A stretch of 64,000 nucleotides of DNA from Arctopsyche grandis. Lineage: Eukaryota > Arthropoda > Insecta > Trichoptera > Hydropsychidae. Location of the stretch: NCBI RefSeq assembly GCF_051622035.1, contig NC_135367.1:6732501-6796500 (forward strand), written 5' to 3'. Of the stretch, positions 1 through 10,405 are shown piece after piece (the stretch's first letter is position 1; each line of letters begins with the position of its first letter). A program made the translations under genes and the position numbers. The notes beneath the pieces were generated by a model. It did no database searches, was not told the DNA's origin, and worked only from the letters and a program-made list of their open reading frames with translations.

Positions 1-371
1 AAGAAAAATCTATGTACATTTGTCATACACATTAAAACCATAGTTACATTGAAAACAATACGACATTATTATTTCTACTTTTAAAATGGTTAGATATTGA
101 TTCACTTATTCAAATTTCAACATATCAAATATTCACTGTTTATACTAACCAGAAAATCTACCAAATACCCAAAGATAATTGGTATATACATACATAAACA
201 ATTAAAATTAATTTATATAATATTTCAATATGCCCCGCCCCACATAGCATATAAATATTTGAGCATGAAGCGCGAGCCTCACTACTAAACAAGTACCAAG
301 TATTTATATTAAATTATAACATAATATGTTGTTTCAATTTAATATAAATAAATACATATACGTATATATAT
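1..371. other. AT-rich intergenic DNA
   Basis: No gene, RNA or recognisable repeat seen. Short ORFs here have no protein-like composition. Confidence 0.6.
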
Positions 372-770
372 ACGGGTCTGTGTGACGAGACAGAATGTTA
401 AATTACAGAAAACACAAATATCGGAAGGCAAAGATCGAAAATCGAAAGATCTTAAGTCGAAAGATCAAAAAAAAAAAAGTGCATGGTAAACGGTACATAC
501 TCACTTAATTTGCGCGAGCAGGGTACAACAGGAACAAGAGGAACAGTCTTTTCCTTCCGTATTCTGCGCGCGCACATTAATACGGGAGGAAAAGCCTGTT
601 CCTCTTGTTCCTGTTGTATCCTGCTCGCGCAAATTAAGTGAGTATGTACCGTTTACCATGCACCATTTTTTTTTTTGATCTTTCGACTTAAGATCTTTCG
701 GTTTTCGATCTTTGCCTTCCGATATTTGCGTTTTCTGTAATTTAACATTCTGTCTCGTCACGGAGACCGA
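372..770. mobile_element. Palindromic fold-back (MITE-like) element
   Basis: The left arm (about 374-563) is repeated as its reverse complement (about 579-769) around a loop of about 15 bases rich in GCGCGC. The arms match almost end to end, including a poly-A/poly-T tract and the ends GACGAGACAGAATG / CATTCTGTCTCGTC. There is no coding capacity; the 100-codon ORF across it is a by-product of the palindrome. The superfamily is not recognised. Arm similarity this high implies recent formation or gene conversion between arms. Confidence 0.85.
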
Positions 771-974
771 TATATACATATAATATATACGACACATTAA
801 CATTATATCATAAACACATCATATAAAAATTAGAATAAAAATACGCATTTGCAAAAATACAAAAATTTCACCAACAGCTTTCAATTCCTTTTTAGCATCA
901 ATAAAACCAATCAAAGTATACACAAATAAAAAAAAAGTTTGATACAAAGTGTTATTATTATAATTCTAATACAC
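771..974. other. AT-rich spacer
   Basis: Nothing recognisable between the fold-back element and the hAT target duplication. Confidence 0.5.
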
Positions 975-999
975 ATACATACCAGTGGCGGGCGGTGAC

Positions 1000-1034
1000 T
1001 TTTCAAACAAGGGATGCTGTCCCTTGTTTGAAAA
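1000..1034. other. Subterminal hairpin of the hAT element
   Basis: A perfect 15-bp stem (TTTTCAAACAAGGGA, loop TGCTG, then its complement) starts 17 bp inside the left terminus. It could serve as a subterminal transposase site or fold the end of the transcript; function is inferred only. Confidence 0.8.
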
Positions 1035-1049
1035 AAAAAACCGACCAAT

Positions 1050-3230
1050 TTATTTTTTAAAATTTAATTTTATTCTTCGTTCCTTTTTACAAAATTCATC
1101 GATAACCGCATCATAGAATTTTTTATTGTTTTTTAAATTTGACATTATTTTCTTTTCGATTGCAATTAAAGCAAGACCAGAGAGTCTTTCTTCACTTTGA
1201 CTACTTCTGGTGAACGTTTTAATTCTTTTCATAGTCGAAAATGATCGTTCAGCCGATGCGCTCGTGGAAGGTATCGTACAAATTAATTGTATTAAACTAA
1301 ATACTTGTTCCAAAACGTCTATTAGATCATCTTTCACAATTAATTCATTTACGTCATTTATAGATTTCAAATGAAAATCTTGCGTTGAGTACATGTAAAT
1401 TAATTCGCTTTTTAATTTCATAAAATCAAAGTATTTTTCATAAGTTAGGTGGAGTGATTTAAATAGGAAATCTGGAAAATTATTTTCATATTCTTTAAAT
1501 TTTTTGACGTTAAAAAATTCGAGAAATTTTAAATTTTCGATATCTCGAAATCGATTGGTTGTATTTACTGAAAGAGTTTCTAAAATTTCAGAATAGTGAA
1601 GTTTATACGTTGTTTTCACATCTTCTTCACATTCAGCATATTTTCTTTTTCTATTAAAATTTTTAGTTATTACTTTGTTCCACAATGAATCAAAATCGTC
1701 TTTTTTGTTATCTAAATATTTTACAAATTTTTTAATTTCACTTACGCAATACGATATGTCAAAGGTTTTTTTTTGTAAAATTTCAAATAAAAAATCTGCC
1801 GAATTAAATATTGCAGAAAATAAATGCAAATTGAAATTGAATTCAAACTCTTTTAAATAACGATGAAGGACTTCAGCATTTATGACAGCATCAGTATCCC
1901 ATTCGTCTTCGTCATTAATTATTTGATTAAATATTTCCATTAATTCTGTTTGATATTCTAATATCATATTTAAAATTTTGCTATTGTAGTTCCATCGTGT
2001 AGGGGCAGCAGTGGGAAATCGTTTTTTTATTTGACAATCGAGAAGGGAAATTCTTCTTGAAGACTTACAAAAAAAAGTTGAAAATGACAACATACGGCTG
2101 AAAAAACGTTTGCATCCGGATATATGTTTAACAGATTGCGACAAAACTAAATTCAATCTGTGAGCGTAACAATGGACAAATAAAGAATTAGGACAAATAT
2201 CTCGAATTTTTCGTTGCACTCCATTATGCTCCCCGGACATTACAGCCGCTCCATCGTACGTTTGTGCAATTAATTTGTCCAAACAACCAAATTCTTCCAA
2301 GGTCTCACGTATGTGCTGAAAAAGAGCATTAGCTGTTCTATTGGGACTAACATCGACAAATCCAACAAATCTCTCCTGAATTTCATTATTTTCATCTACA
2401 TATCTAAAAATAGTAGATAGCTGAGCTTTGCGACTGATATCTGTAGATTCGTCCACAATTATGGAAACAAATTTTGATGCACGTATTTCAGTTTTAATCT
2501 CATCTAGCAAGACTTTTGATATTGCGGATACCAAGTCATTTTGTATATGGTTCGATAGTCCAGTAAACACCGTAGAGTTATCTAAATGAGTTTTCAATTT
2601 TATGTCTGATTCACTCAACAGATACAGCAATTCAATATAATTCCCTCTATTTTCCGATTCCTGGTGCTCAAAATGTCCTCGTAAAGGTTGTTCTTGTTTT
2701 GCTAAAAAATAGATCGCGCTTATTAATTTCGACAAAATGTATCTATTTGCAGTAACTTCTTTGTTGTGCATTTCAATATTTGCTTTAAATTGAGCACTTA
2801 AAAAATTTTCTATACGAGGTCCCTTTCCAAATTTTTTAAATTGAGCAGCAGAACATATGTGAGCTTGAGAACATTCATGTCTCTTGCGCGATTTACTTAA
2901 ATTGTTTAGGTCAGAAAATCCAAATTTACTCCAGACATTCACTTCTTGAGAAAATAAAATACATGGCCAACAGAATAATTTCGTTAAGTGAGCACATCCA
3001 CAAATCCATGAAATTTTTTCGTATGTTTCTGTGTTAAAATACCTTTTAAATGTTTTTGTTTTAGACTGAATATTTAATATTGGTGTGGGTTTGGGGCTCT
3101 TAACAATAATCTCCTTTTCATTAAATGGGAGAGAAGCAAATCTTCTTTTCAGCACATTTTCAATTAAACAATTGCAATTATTATTGATCTCGACGACAAG
3201 TCCACTCTCATTGTTATTTTCGATATCCAT
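1050..3230 (-). CDS. hAT transposase, ZMYM1-like (TTF-type finger, DUF4371, hAT dimerisation domain)
   Basis: A 726-residue ORF without stops or frameshifts, starting at a true ATG (MDIENNN). In order it shows a TTF-type zinc-binding region (about residues 75-130, WICGCAHLTKLFCWPC and a C-H spacing around HECSQAH), a DUF4371-like/RNase-H-fold catalytic core with conserved IIVDESTDIS (about 256-266), a TYDGAAVMSG stretch (about 323-332) and FVHCYAHRLNLVL (about 350-362), and a C-terminal hAT dimerisation region with TIPSTSASAERSFSTMKRIK (about 655-675). The layout is that of ZMYM1-like hAT transposases of animals. The protein would bind the element ends and catalyse cut-and-paste transposition in the nucleus. 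It lies within matching TIRs and an 8-bp target duplication, which argues for a transposon gene and not a domesticated host gene. Confidence 0.93.
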   Translation of the reverse strand: MDIENNNESGLVVEINNNCNCLIENVLKRRFASLPFNEKEIIVKSPKPTPILNIQSKTKTFKRYFNTETYEKISWICGCAHLTKLFCWPCILFSQEVNVWSKFGFSDLNNLSKSRKRHECSQAHICSAAQFKKFGKGPRIENFLSAQFKANIEMHNKEVTANRYILSKLISAIYFLAKQEQPLRGHFEHQESENRGNYIELLYLLSESDIKLKTHLDNSTVFTGLSNHIQNDLVSAISKVLLDEIKTEIRASKFVSIIVDESTDISRKAQLSTIFRYVDENNEIQERFVGFVDVSPNRTANALFQHIRETLEEFGCLDKLIAQTYDGAAVMSGEHNGVQRKIRDICPNSLFVHCYAHRLNLVLSQSVKHISGCKRFFSRMLSFSTFFCKSSRRISLLDCQIKKRFPTAAPTRWNYNSKILNMILEYQTELMEIFNQIINDEDEWDTDAVINAEVLHRYLKEFEFNFNLHLFSAIFNSADFLFEILQKKTFDISYCVSEIKKFVKYLDNKKDDFDSLWNKVITKNFNRKRKYAECEEDVKTTYKLHYSEILETLSVNTTNRFRDIENLKFLEFFNVKKFKEYENNFPDFLFKSLHLTYEKYFDFMKLKSELIYMYSTQDFHLKSINDVNELIVKDDLIDVLEQVFSLIQLICTIPSTSASAERSFSTMKRIKTFTRSSQSEERLSGLALIAIEKKIMSNLKNNKKFYDAVIDEFCKKERRIKLNFKK

Positions 3231-3883
3231 ATTAAAGGCAATAATGAAAACTCGTAAGTATTGGAACAGTAAACTAAAAATAAAGTTAGACGAAACTAAT
3301 TAAAATGAAAACTTAATTCAAAAGTAAAAAATAACCAACTTACAGTATAAATGATTAACTTCGTCTAAAGAAATGAATCGGCTAGCTTTTTGATAAATAA
3401 CTTGGGGCGTAGCGTGCGGAAATATCGATCAACAGCGGCTTCCAAGTGAAACTCAATAGATAAGCAAACAGAGAAACCGAATCCACCGTAGAGGTTAAAC
3501 AAGTGTGAACGCGTCCGCGCGAATAAGACAGCCTCATAGTGCGCATGCGCAAATGGGATCGGTCGCGACTCCGAATCCATGACGCGCGCGCACTTCACTC
3601 AGCGTCTACTCGCCAGCGTCACTCGCCTGTGGCCGGCCTATGCGAATGCGGCCTATGCGAATCCTTAATAAAAATTATCAAAAGATCCTATATAATGCAT
3701 CATGTAACAAAAAACACGTGATATGTGAAATATATATCATATACTACATCATAATCACGTACATCACTAAGAATACATCGAAGCGAAATTCAAATATTTA
3801 TTAAAAATACTCTTGGCTTTTTAAAGTTATAGGGGATGCGCCGCATCCACCGCATCCATGGACCGCACGCCACTGATACATAC

Positions 3884-5110
3884 ATAGTTCGTATCGAACT
3901 AAATTATAATTCATTCTAAACAAAGGCGAAAAAGTACGTTCAAGAATGTAATTTTTTAATTATTTTTAAATCGCCTTTAAACAGAATGAAAATAATTAAA
4001 GTTGTATATATGAAAAATTTCCAACAAGTATAAATTAGTCATTATTCTGTAGTTTTCAGAGCTATATGTAATTTATATTAGAATATGTGTACTGTATGTT
4101 GTATTATACATGATTACTTTTAATTTAGTGTAAAATACTGTAGCAATTTATTGAAGACATAGTTCATAATTTGCAATTCATATTTCAATTCACTGATACA
4201 ACAAAGATATCTGAAAATATACTAATAGATACTAAATTGAATTAAATAATTGATAGTATTGAGACAACTGAGTAAATAAAAAAGCTATTATAATATGTCT
4301 CAAAAAGAACCAAATTGATTTCTAAAAGAAATTGCTACAATATTTAAATCATACATAATAAAAACCGGCAAGTCTAAAAAGATAAGAACGAAAACAAATG
4401 ATTCAATTTCACTTAAATATCAAAAATTAACTACAATATAACATACATAGGTGATTTAAAAGTTGCACGAAAGAATAAATAGTCAAATCAATCAAGCAAG
4501 TAATACTTATGAACAAAATTTATAAATCGAGCGCATACACCTGCAGACGAATTTGATACATATGCTCGGTACAATAAGGAGCAAAATCGTATGCAAGCTG
4601 CTGTAATGGCGGCCGTATTGACATAGAACTTTATAACGAATGAGGTTATGTTGCCGGTCAAAATGAAACGTTTGACAGATACTAATAAAAATGACATGCG
4701 ACTATCAAAACACCGGTGGGCTCGAAATACATTGATTATTAAATACATTAATCGCATTGACAGAATGTGACAGTGACAGTGACATTGACAGGACGCAGAT
4801 CGCAGAACAGCAAAAGGGCGGAAGGGAAAGAAGGTGGGGGGGGGGGGGGGTTGTAGGGGTTTGTTCTTGAATTGGTCGCAGCAGAATTTCAAGTGAATCG
4901 TGGATTCGCGGCCTACCTGAAGCTGAAGATCTGAATAGTGAGGGGAGAGAAAAGAGATGAAATCTCGCGGGCTGCTGATGACGGCGACAAACGTTCAAAT
5001 CGAACGTCAATCAAACGATGTACGTTCGGCGAATGGAAATGGACAACACGGAACGGCGAGTGCTTACTTGCAGTTGCGCCAACTGCATGTCACCGAGTGC
5101 TGTTTCATTC
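3884..5110. other. Intergenic DNA with a GC-richer patch
   Basis: AT-rich to about 4480 with nothing seen. About 4540-5110 is richer in GC and holds a run of 15 G (4836-4850) and tandem GTGACA units (4766-4785). No ORF there resembles a protein. It could be a regulatory or untranslated patch, but no gene was recognised beside it. Confidence 0.5.
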
Positions 5111-5145
5111 ACAGCCAGCAAGGTGTAATTTATTTTTTATTTTAC

Positions 5146-5560
5146 ATATATACCAGGAAGGCCTTACAGGTAAATCCCAATGCGCCTTCCTGGCCAATTA
5201 CAAATACAAATGCAGCATTTTTTATTATAAGTCGTTGAATTGCGAGACACTGAAAAAACTCGCAAATTAACGAGACATCTATGAATTGTACATAAATTTT
5301 TATTGTACATCCATCAAATTTCAAATAGTGGTGACATAGTAGGTAGGAAGGATTTTTAGCCAATTTTTTTTTCCGGGAACCGTTTCAACAATGAAATCAG
5401 AGAAAATTGGCAAACTCTGATAGGAAACGATCAACCTGGAGTCACAAATCCAGGTCTGACCAACAGCATACTCTGAAAAATTCATTTTCATTCAGGGATA
5501 GAACCCGGCACCTTCTTGACGGTAAGCAGAAGCTTAACGTCCGAGCTATGCTGCTGGTAA
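5146..5560 (-). repeat. tRNA-derived SINE copy (minus orientation)
   Basis: The 3' end (ATACCAGGAAGGCC near 5150) comes first, followed by the family body with CCAATGCGCCTTCCTGGCC, ATAGATGTCTC-type sequence and GGCAAACTCTGATAGGAAACG. The degraded tRNA-like head (GGATAGAACCCGGCAC near 5500) ends at GCTGCTGG. It matches the better-preserved copies at 35939 and 53573. Confidence 0.8.
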
Positions 5561-5806
5561 TACTATGTAATTATGGTTTTTGTCAGATGGTGATATACAT
5601 ATGTAGATGCAAGGCCACTATAAGGGTAGGCGTCTGGGGGCAATTCCATCGCCATTCAGGCCCCATCGTTGTTCACCTCACTTATTATCAGAATGGTTCG
5701 GTGATTACATCCCAAATGTGAATCACTACCAGGATAACCGCTGCTACGAAGATCGCTCGCGCGGATCTTCTGTCAAAAATTGCCGTACAGAAAACTGCCC
5801 AAATCT

Positions 5807-6353
5807 AGTAGTAGTGGTTAATATTTTAAAGATAGTTCCTTGGAGTTCACTCCATGCCTATCGATCTATCGTATTGTTGTAGTGCGGGCTGGCAGCTGCT
5901 CGCTTGTGGTATGTTTTGTTTTTTTTCTTATTTTAGTCTGCAACACTAAGCAAAATTAGTGCATCATCTGTGGGATGTTGTCTGGGTTAGTGTGTTAGTG
6001 GGTGGTTAACAGGTTTGGGACCGTTTGGTGGTGGTTTTCTAATTAAATTTGACTAAATACTAGTTTAAGCCTATACCCATCTTCAAAATGTCGATGGGTC
6101 TTTGATTGAACGTGAGTTTGGTCACACTGAGGGAATTGATCAGGGGATTGTCTATCTTGCCGAGAGACTTGAAGTAGTTCACGGCAAGTTTGTGTACGTG
6201 TTTGTCGAGGTAGTCAATGTTTAAGTCATTGTGAATTATAGTGTTTCTTGTGTACCAGTCGTAGTTGCCCGTGGCACGCAAGAATTTGTTTTGAACTGTC
6301 TGTAGTCTGAGTATGGATCTGTTGGAGATGGTATTGTGAGCCCACACGGGGCA
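5807..6353 (-). mobile_element. 5'-truncated non-LTR retrotransposon fragment inserted in the MITE
   Basis: Flanked by the direct repeat GCCCAAATCT (5797-5806 and 6354-6363), a 10-bp target duplication. Read on the minus strand it starts inside a reverse-transcriptase reading frame and runs to a 3' end with a short (ACT)n-like tail. The 5' truncation is what incomplete target-primed reverse transcription produces. Confidence 0.82.
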
Positions 6354-6359
6354 GCCCAA
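6060..6359 (-). pseudogene. C-terminal fragment of a Jockey-type reverse transcriptase
   Basis: About 99 codons with GCPVWAHNTISNRSILRLQT followed by QNKFLRATGNYDWYTRNTI, typical of the region after the polymerase domain in Jockey-clade ORF2 proteins. There is no polymerase core (no YADD motif), so it cannot be functional. The first few codons overlap the target duplication. It ends at a natural stop. Confidence 0.85.
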
Positions 6360-6513
6360 ATCTCGTTAAAAAAAGCATTTTTGGAGCAATATTTGAGCAG
6401 TTTTCTGTACGGCAATTTTCGTGCAATAGGAAATCCAAGCGAGCGATTTTTGTAACAGCAGTTATCCTTGTAGCGATTTACATTTGGGATGTAACCCGTT
6501 TACCCATCAGAAT

Positions 6514-7009
6514 ATACATGTATGTATATATATTTTTTGGAGATATTTTGTGCGCCTCCTATACGATCTATTCCAAACATTTCACCTTATTATTCAAAAT
6601 TGAAGGTCTTTCGTAGTTATATTTATATTGGTTCGGTGATTAATGATACATACATATTAAACTTCAAGATGTCCAAAATTTTTGCATTTTTAAACATGTC
6701 CATTACGATTATTTTTCACCATCGAACTATTAGACTTGATTTAAAATTCCATCGTTGACCAAACCGCTCAAAATGGATAAGTTTCAAAACGATCGAGCGA
6801 CTGTAGGAATAGATACCAAATCTTCAGCGAAGTGAAATGTAGAAGAAGCTTGTAATAATAATAAAAATTGGCATATTATTTTCGGCAATTATTATTGAAT
6901 TTTTTTCAAAATGTACGAAAGGGTGCGGAATTTGAATAGAGGGAGCACTAGGTTTCGGGATTTCACGAAAGAAAGCAGTACTCCCATGCGCTCCCGCCCT
7001 TTACGAACC
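6514..7009. other. AT-rich intergenic DNA
   Basis: Nothing supported except a lone GGTTCGGTGATTAATG (near 6632) that resembles the end of the MITE family at 5695. Confidence 0.4.
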
Positions 7010-7139
7010 CTGTACAACGGGGTTGTTCAAATCGTGACTTGGCTATGAGACCCGCCAACTGCGGATTGTGAAAAAAAAAGAATACAAGCAGCTTGCTTTG
7101 TGTATGTACATATATTCATGCGTAGACTACGGGAGACAG

Positions 7140-7400
7140 ACTGCGTGCGCACGTCATATTAATCGTAGTAAAAAGTGCGCGCATTACACGCTCACCAATC
7201 CAACCCGTTCGAAATGACGAATGAATGTGTGTGTGTGTGTATCTCCCGTCGCTCGGCCTGACGTCACACATACCTATCGTCGCTCGGCCTGACGTCAGAT
7301 GACGCTCCACCTCCACCCACTTCCCCGTTATTACGCTTCCCCGCGTCTCCTCGACAACTTGATTCTGATTGGCTGTGTGTCCACGGCCTAGCACATACCC
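7140..7400. promoter_or_regulatory. Candidate regulatory patch with two CRE palindromes and CCAAT boxes
   Basis: A 20-bp unit CGTCGCTCGGCCTGACGTCA occurs at 7247-7266 and 7278-7297. Each copy ends in the CREB/ATF palindrome TGACGTCA (7259-7266, 7290-7297). A CCAAT box (7195-7199) and an inverted one, ATTGG (7368-7372), flank the pair. The patch is GC-richer than its surroundings. CREB/ATF and NF-Y binding are established for these motifs; use as a promoter or enhancer here is inference, and no nearby gene was recognised. Confidence 0.4.
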
Positions 7401-7689
7401 ATATACATACATTGCATCCGTTTTTATATACTTATGACTTATTATTATGATTTATTTTTATTATTCTGAATGCTGCCCGTGAATAATAATTTTCTCGAAT
7501 CATTCTTTAAGTTTTAAGATTTTAGTAACTCCCATACTTGATTTTAATGATATTCAAATATGTATTGAAATTAAATATTTATATTGAGTGGAATTTTTCA
7601 ATCTCAAAAGAAATTCCAATGAATGATAAATAAAATAATTTTATAAAAAAAAAAATGGACAGTGCTGTTTTTATTTTTATATGTTGTTT

Positions 7690-8180
7690 AGCTGAACGCG
7701 GCATGCGTTGCAATGCCACAATAACGCATGCTATTCCTGTTCCCGTTCCCATTCCTGTTCCCGTTCCCGTTCCCGTTCCTTTTCTCGTTTCCGTTTCTCG
7801 ATGTGTTTCGATAAGTGAATGTTTCAGTTTCAAATTAATACTTAATAATCAAATTGAACTAAAGTAATGATAATTTGTCGGAAAAAACACAGGCGATGAA
7901 CACATTTGAAATTATTCAATTGTTTTTTTTTATTTTACCCTAACAACGCAGGTGGTGACGCGAATACATTTGAAATTATTGCATTGCAATGCCACTCATT
8001 CCTTTTTTCCCGTTCCCGTATTTGGGAAACCATCGCGGGAATGGACACAATAACTCGTATAAGTTTCGTTGCAATCGGCTGAATGGTACAGGAACGCATA
8101 CGTGACAGACAGACAGACAGACAAACATTGATTAATATACATATATGTACATATGTAGGTATATAGATAAACCAATAATT
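7690..8180 (+). repeat. Interspersed repeat with (CCCGTTC)n core and GACAGACA tail
   Basis: Runs from TAGCTGAACGCGGCATGCGT through a CCCGTTCCCGTTCC simple repeat to CGTGACAGACAGACAGACAG. Related copies at 19912-20320 and 34568-35285 share the same order of blocks. The class is uncertain, probably the 3' part of a non-LTR element. Confidence 0.65.
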
Positions 8181-8189
8181 TGTACATAT

Positions 8190-8950
8190 CGTTTTAAATA
8201 CTGTAAAGGTAATCGGAAAAAGGCAGTTTGTTTTATTATATTTTATTTTAAAATTATTTGAGTGTCAAAAGTCAGCTTACAAATAGAAATAACAATTTTT
8301 ATCATTGTGCACAATTTTGCATAAATTTTACGTTATCATTATTATTTGAATATGCATAGCACTTTCGCAAACATATCAAAGTGTAAAATCAGAATAAAAA
8401 ATATGTATTTATTTATTTACATTCAAATTTGTTTGTCTAAAGATAGAATAAATGTTGCATAAAAAATATACTTAAGCTAAAAACTCATTTGTGTTGATTC
8501 GTGCCTTTTTTTGTATAAAATTAATTTAGGTACCAACCTAAAAATGCAAAGTTGATACATTTATAAAAAAAAATGCAAACCATTTTATATTGTAAGTTAA
8601 TGATTTTAAGCATTATATCTCCATACTCAACAAACATTTTACTGTCATAGATATTGAAGATGACAAACTTTACTATAAATTTATTTTACATCTTAACAAA
8701 ATATATTAATCCTACATTGATACATACATATAATATTTCATTTTGAATAAAATTAAAAAATAATTTACGTATAAATGTATAACATAATTATTAAGCCACG
8801 ATAATGATATTTATAAAGACTAGGAAAATTTTATGTACGTATATGAATATATTTATCTAATAATGTTTGTTTTATTTCTAGGTAATAATAATAAAAAAAT
8901 CTAATCTCTAAATACAATATATAGCTCAAATTATTGTAGATTAAATAATA
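8190..8950. other. AT-rich intergenic DNA
   Basis: No gene or repeat recognised. Confidence 0.5.
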
Positions 8951-8960
8951 AAATAATAAT

Positions 8961-9804
8961 GGCGCACCGACATCTCAGCGCAAACCAACTTAGCACCGAC
9001 CTTTTGGCGCAGAAAACTCAGCGCAACGACAATTCAGCGCATGGACTATTCAGCGCAACGACAATTCAGCGCAAAATCAATTTTTTCAATAAGTTTTAAA
9101 TTGCTTGAAATGCACGATATGGTCACCCATTGAAATGCACGATAATTTAAATCAATGGTCGATAAATACGTCAATACAAACATACGCATTTGTGTACATT
9201 TTAGATATGAATAGCAGAACCCAGAACGCAAGACGGGCTTGCGAAACCTTGGTCTAGAATATGCTCATACATACGTAAGATTTTTTTCTGTGTATCCTGG
9301 TGTGGAAACTCTTTTTAAGAAATATTTTTTGCGGAACTCAGTTGAGAAACCCTGAATACGTAGAATTTTAAAACATAATTTTTGGGGAAAAAATCAAAAA
9401 CCAAAGATTCTCCTATTTTTTTTATCAAAAGCAAAGTTCATAATTACGATTTGCGAACCTTAGTTTAGAGACCCTGCATACGCAAAAGTTTGGATAGCTA
9501 AAAAACTATTTGAAAAAAAAATTGCTGTCCGGCCTTAGTTGAGAAACCCTGCTTGCGTAATATTTCTTGGCACAAAGAGTATCAAATAATTTTTTTCGCA
9601 TTTATGAAATTATTATGTAGATATGGCCGACAATGTCAATACAGTAATTATTTTCGAAAACGCATTTAAAACTTATTGAAAAAATTGATTTTGCGCTGGA
9701 TTGTCGTTGCGCTGAATAGTCCATGCGCTGAATTGTCGTTGCGCTGAGTTTTCTGCGCCGAAAGCTCGGCGCTAAGTTGGTTTGCGCTGATTTGTCGTGC
9801 CACC
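8961..9804. mobile_element. Long-TIR DNA element, Mutator-like by target duplication
   Basis: Inverted arms of about 145 bp (8961-9105 and about 9660-9804) are built from sub-repeats of CAGCGCAACGACAATT. The flanks are AATAATAAT on both sides (8952-8960, 9805-9813), a 9-bp duplication, though in an AAT-rich context. The interior (9230-9560) holds about four diverged copies of a CTTAGTTGAGAAACCCTG-like unit. There is no coding capacity. Long TIRs with 9-bp duplications suggest a non-autonomous Mutator-like element. Confidence 0.75.
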
Positions 9805-9813
9805 AATAATAAT

Positions 9814-10127
9814 AATTGAATTTAAATAGAAATCTAATTATTTTTTACACTAAAATTTTATAACTATAATAAGTTTATATTTTGAAGTATAGATGTCAAA
9901 AATTTTGTCTAACATTGATAATTACTGACAAAATGGCGTTAAATTCGTGATTATTGTCCAACAAGCAATAAAAAAAAAAAAAAAAAACCAACTATGAAAC
10001 AACATCACTATGGTAGCTTAATTGAGCATCCAAGCTTAATCTATAAACTTTATATAAACTTAGCAGCGCATTTCATAATTATTAGTAGGTAAACATATCT
10101 GTAAATCTTGAAGTCTTTCAAAGGGGT
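9814..10127. other. Downstream flank of the four-TM gene
   Basis: AT-rich, with a 19-base A tract near 9969. It should include the 3' untranslated region, but I did not find a clear AATAAA on the minus strand here. Confidence 0.4.
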
Positions 10128-10405
10128 TTATACAAGCATGGCAGATATTGGATTAAATCTCATGATTTTAGAGAGTAAGATCCAGAAGAAACTTGTAACG
10201 GTACACAAAGCCACACCACCCCAACCAAGGTCCAGCGACCAAGATGTGGAAAATATTCTGGCACTTAAGAGACTCTCAGTGATCATCATACCTTGCTGAC
10301 CACCTATAACCCCATCAATAGTACCATCTCCATCACTTTCCACATGCGGCTTACCCTGTTGTCGTTTAAAATGAATAATCATCAGGGTAAAAAGAGCGAA
10401 CAGGG
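10128..10405 (-). CDS. Four-TM protein, terminal exon
   Basis: Acceptor TTTTTTTTTAG. Encodes the end of TM3 (ALFALFTLMIIHF), an acidic loop, TM4 and the short tail FNPISAMLV, then TAA at 10130-10128. Confidence 0.88.

Larger units (their letters stand above)
983..3875 (-). mobile_element. Complete hAT-superfamily DNA transposon
   Basis: The left end begins CAGTGGCGGGCGG (983) and the right end is the reverse complement of CAGTGGCGTGCGG (ending 3875). Both ends are flanked by the identical 8-bp duplication ATACATAC (975-982 and 3876-3883). Eight-base duplications and CAGNGGCG-type ends are typical of hAT elements. The element is 2,893 bp long and carries one uninterrupted transposase gene on the minus strand. 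It has both ends, a target duplication and an open transposase, so it may be autonomous. Confidence 0.93.
5695..6505. mobile_element. hAT-like MITE (GGTTCGGTGA family), interrupted by a retrotransposon fragment
   Basis: The left end GGTTCGGTGATTACATCCC and the reverse complement of the right end (GGGTAAACGGGTTACATCCC) form TIRs of over 100 bp. The element is bracketed by ATCAGAAT (5687-5694 and 6506-6513), an 8-bp duplication. The centre is occupied by a non-LTR fragment with its own target duplication, so the original MITE was only about 240 bp. Relatives lie at 15400-15602, 17684-17870 and 26791-26993. Confidence 0.85.

Noticed and set aside
501..803. 100-codon minus-strand ORF
   Set aside because: It translates one arm and loop of the palindromic element; composition is not protein-like.
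4481..5110. Possible promoter or first exon in the GC-richer patch
   Set aside because: No recognisable motif set, ORF or splice partner; only a G run and a GTGACA repeat.
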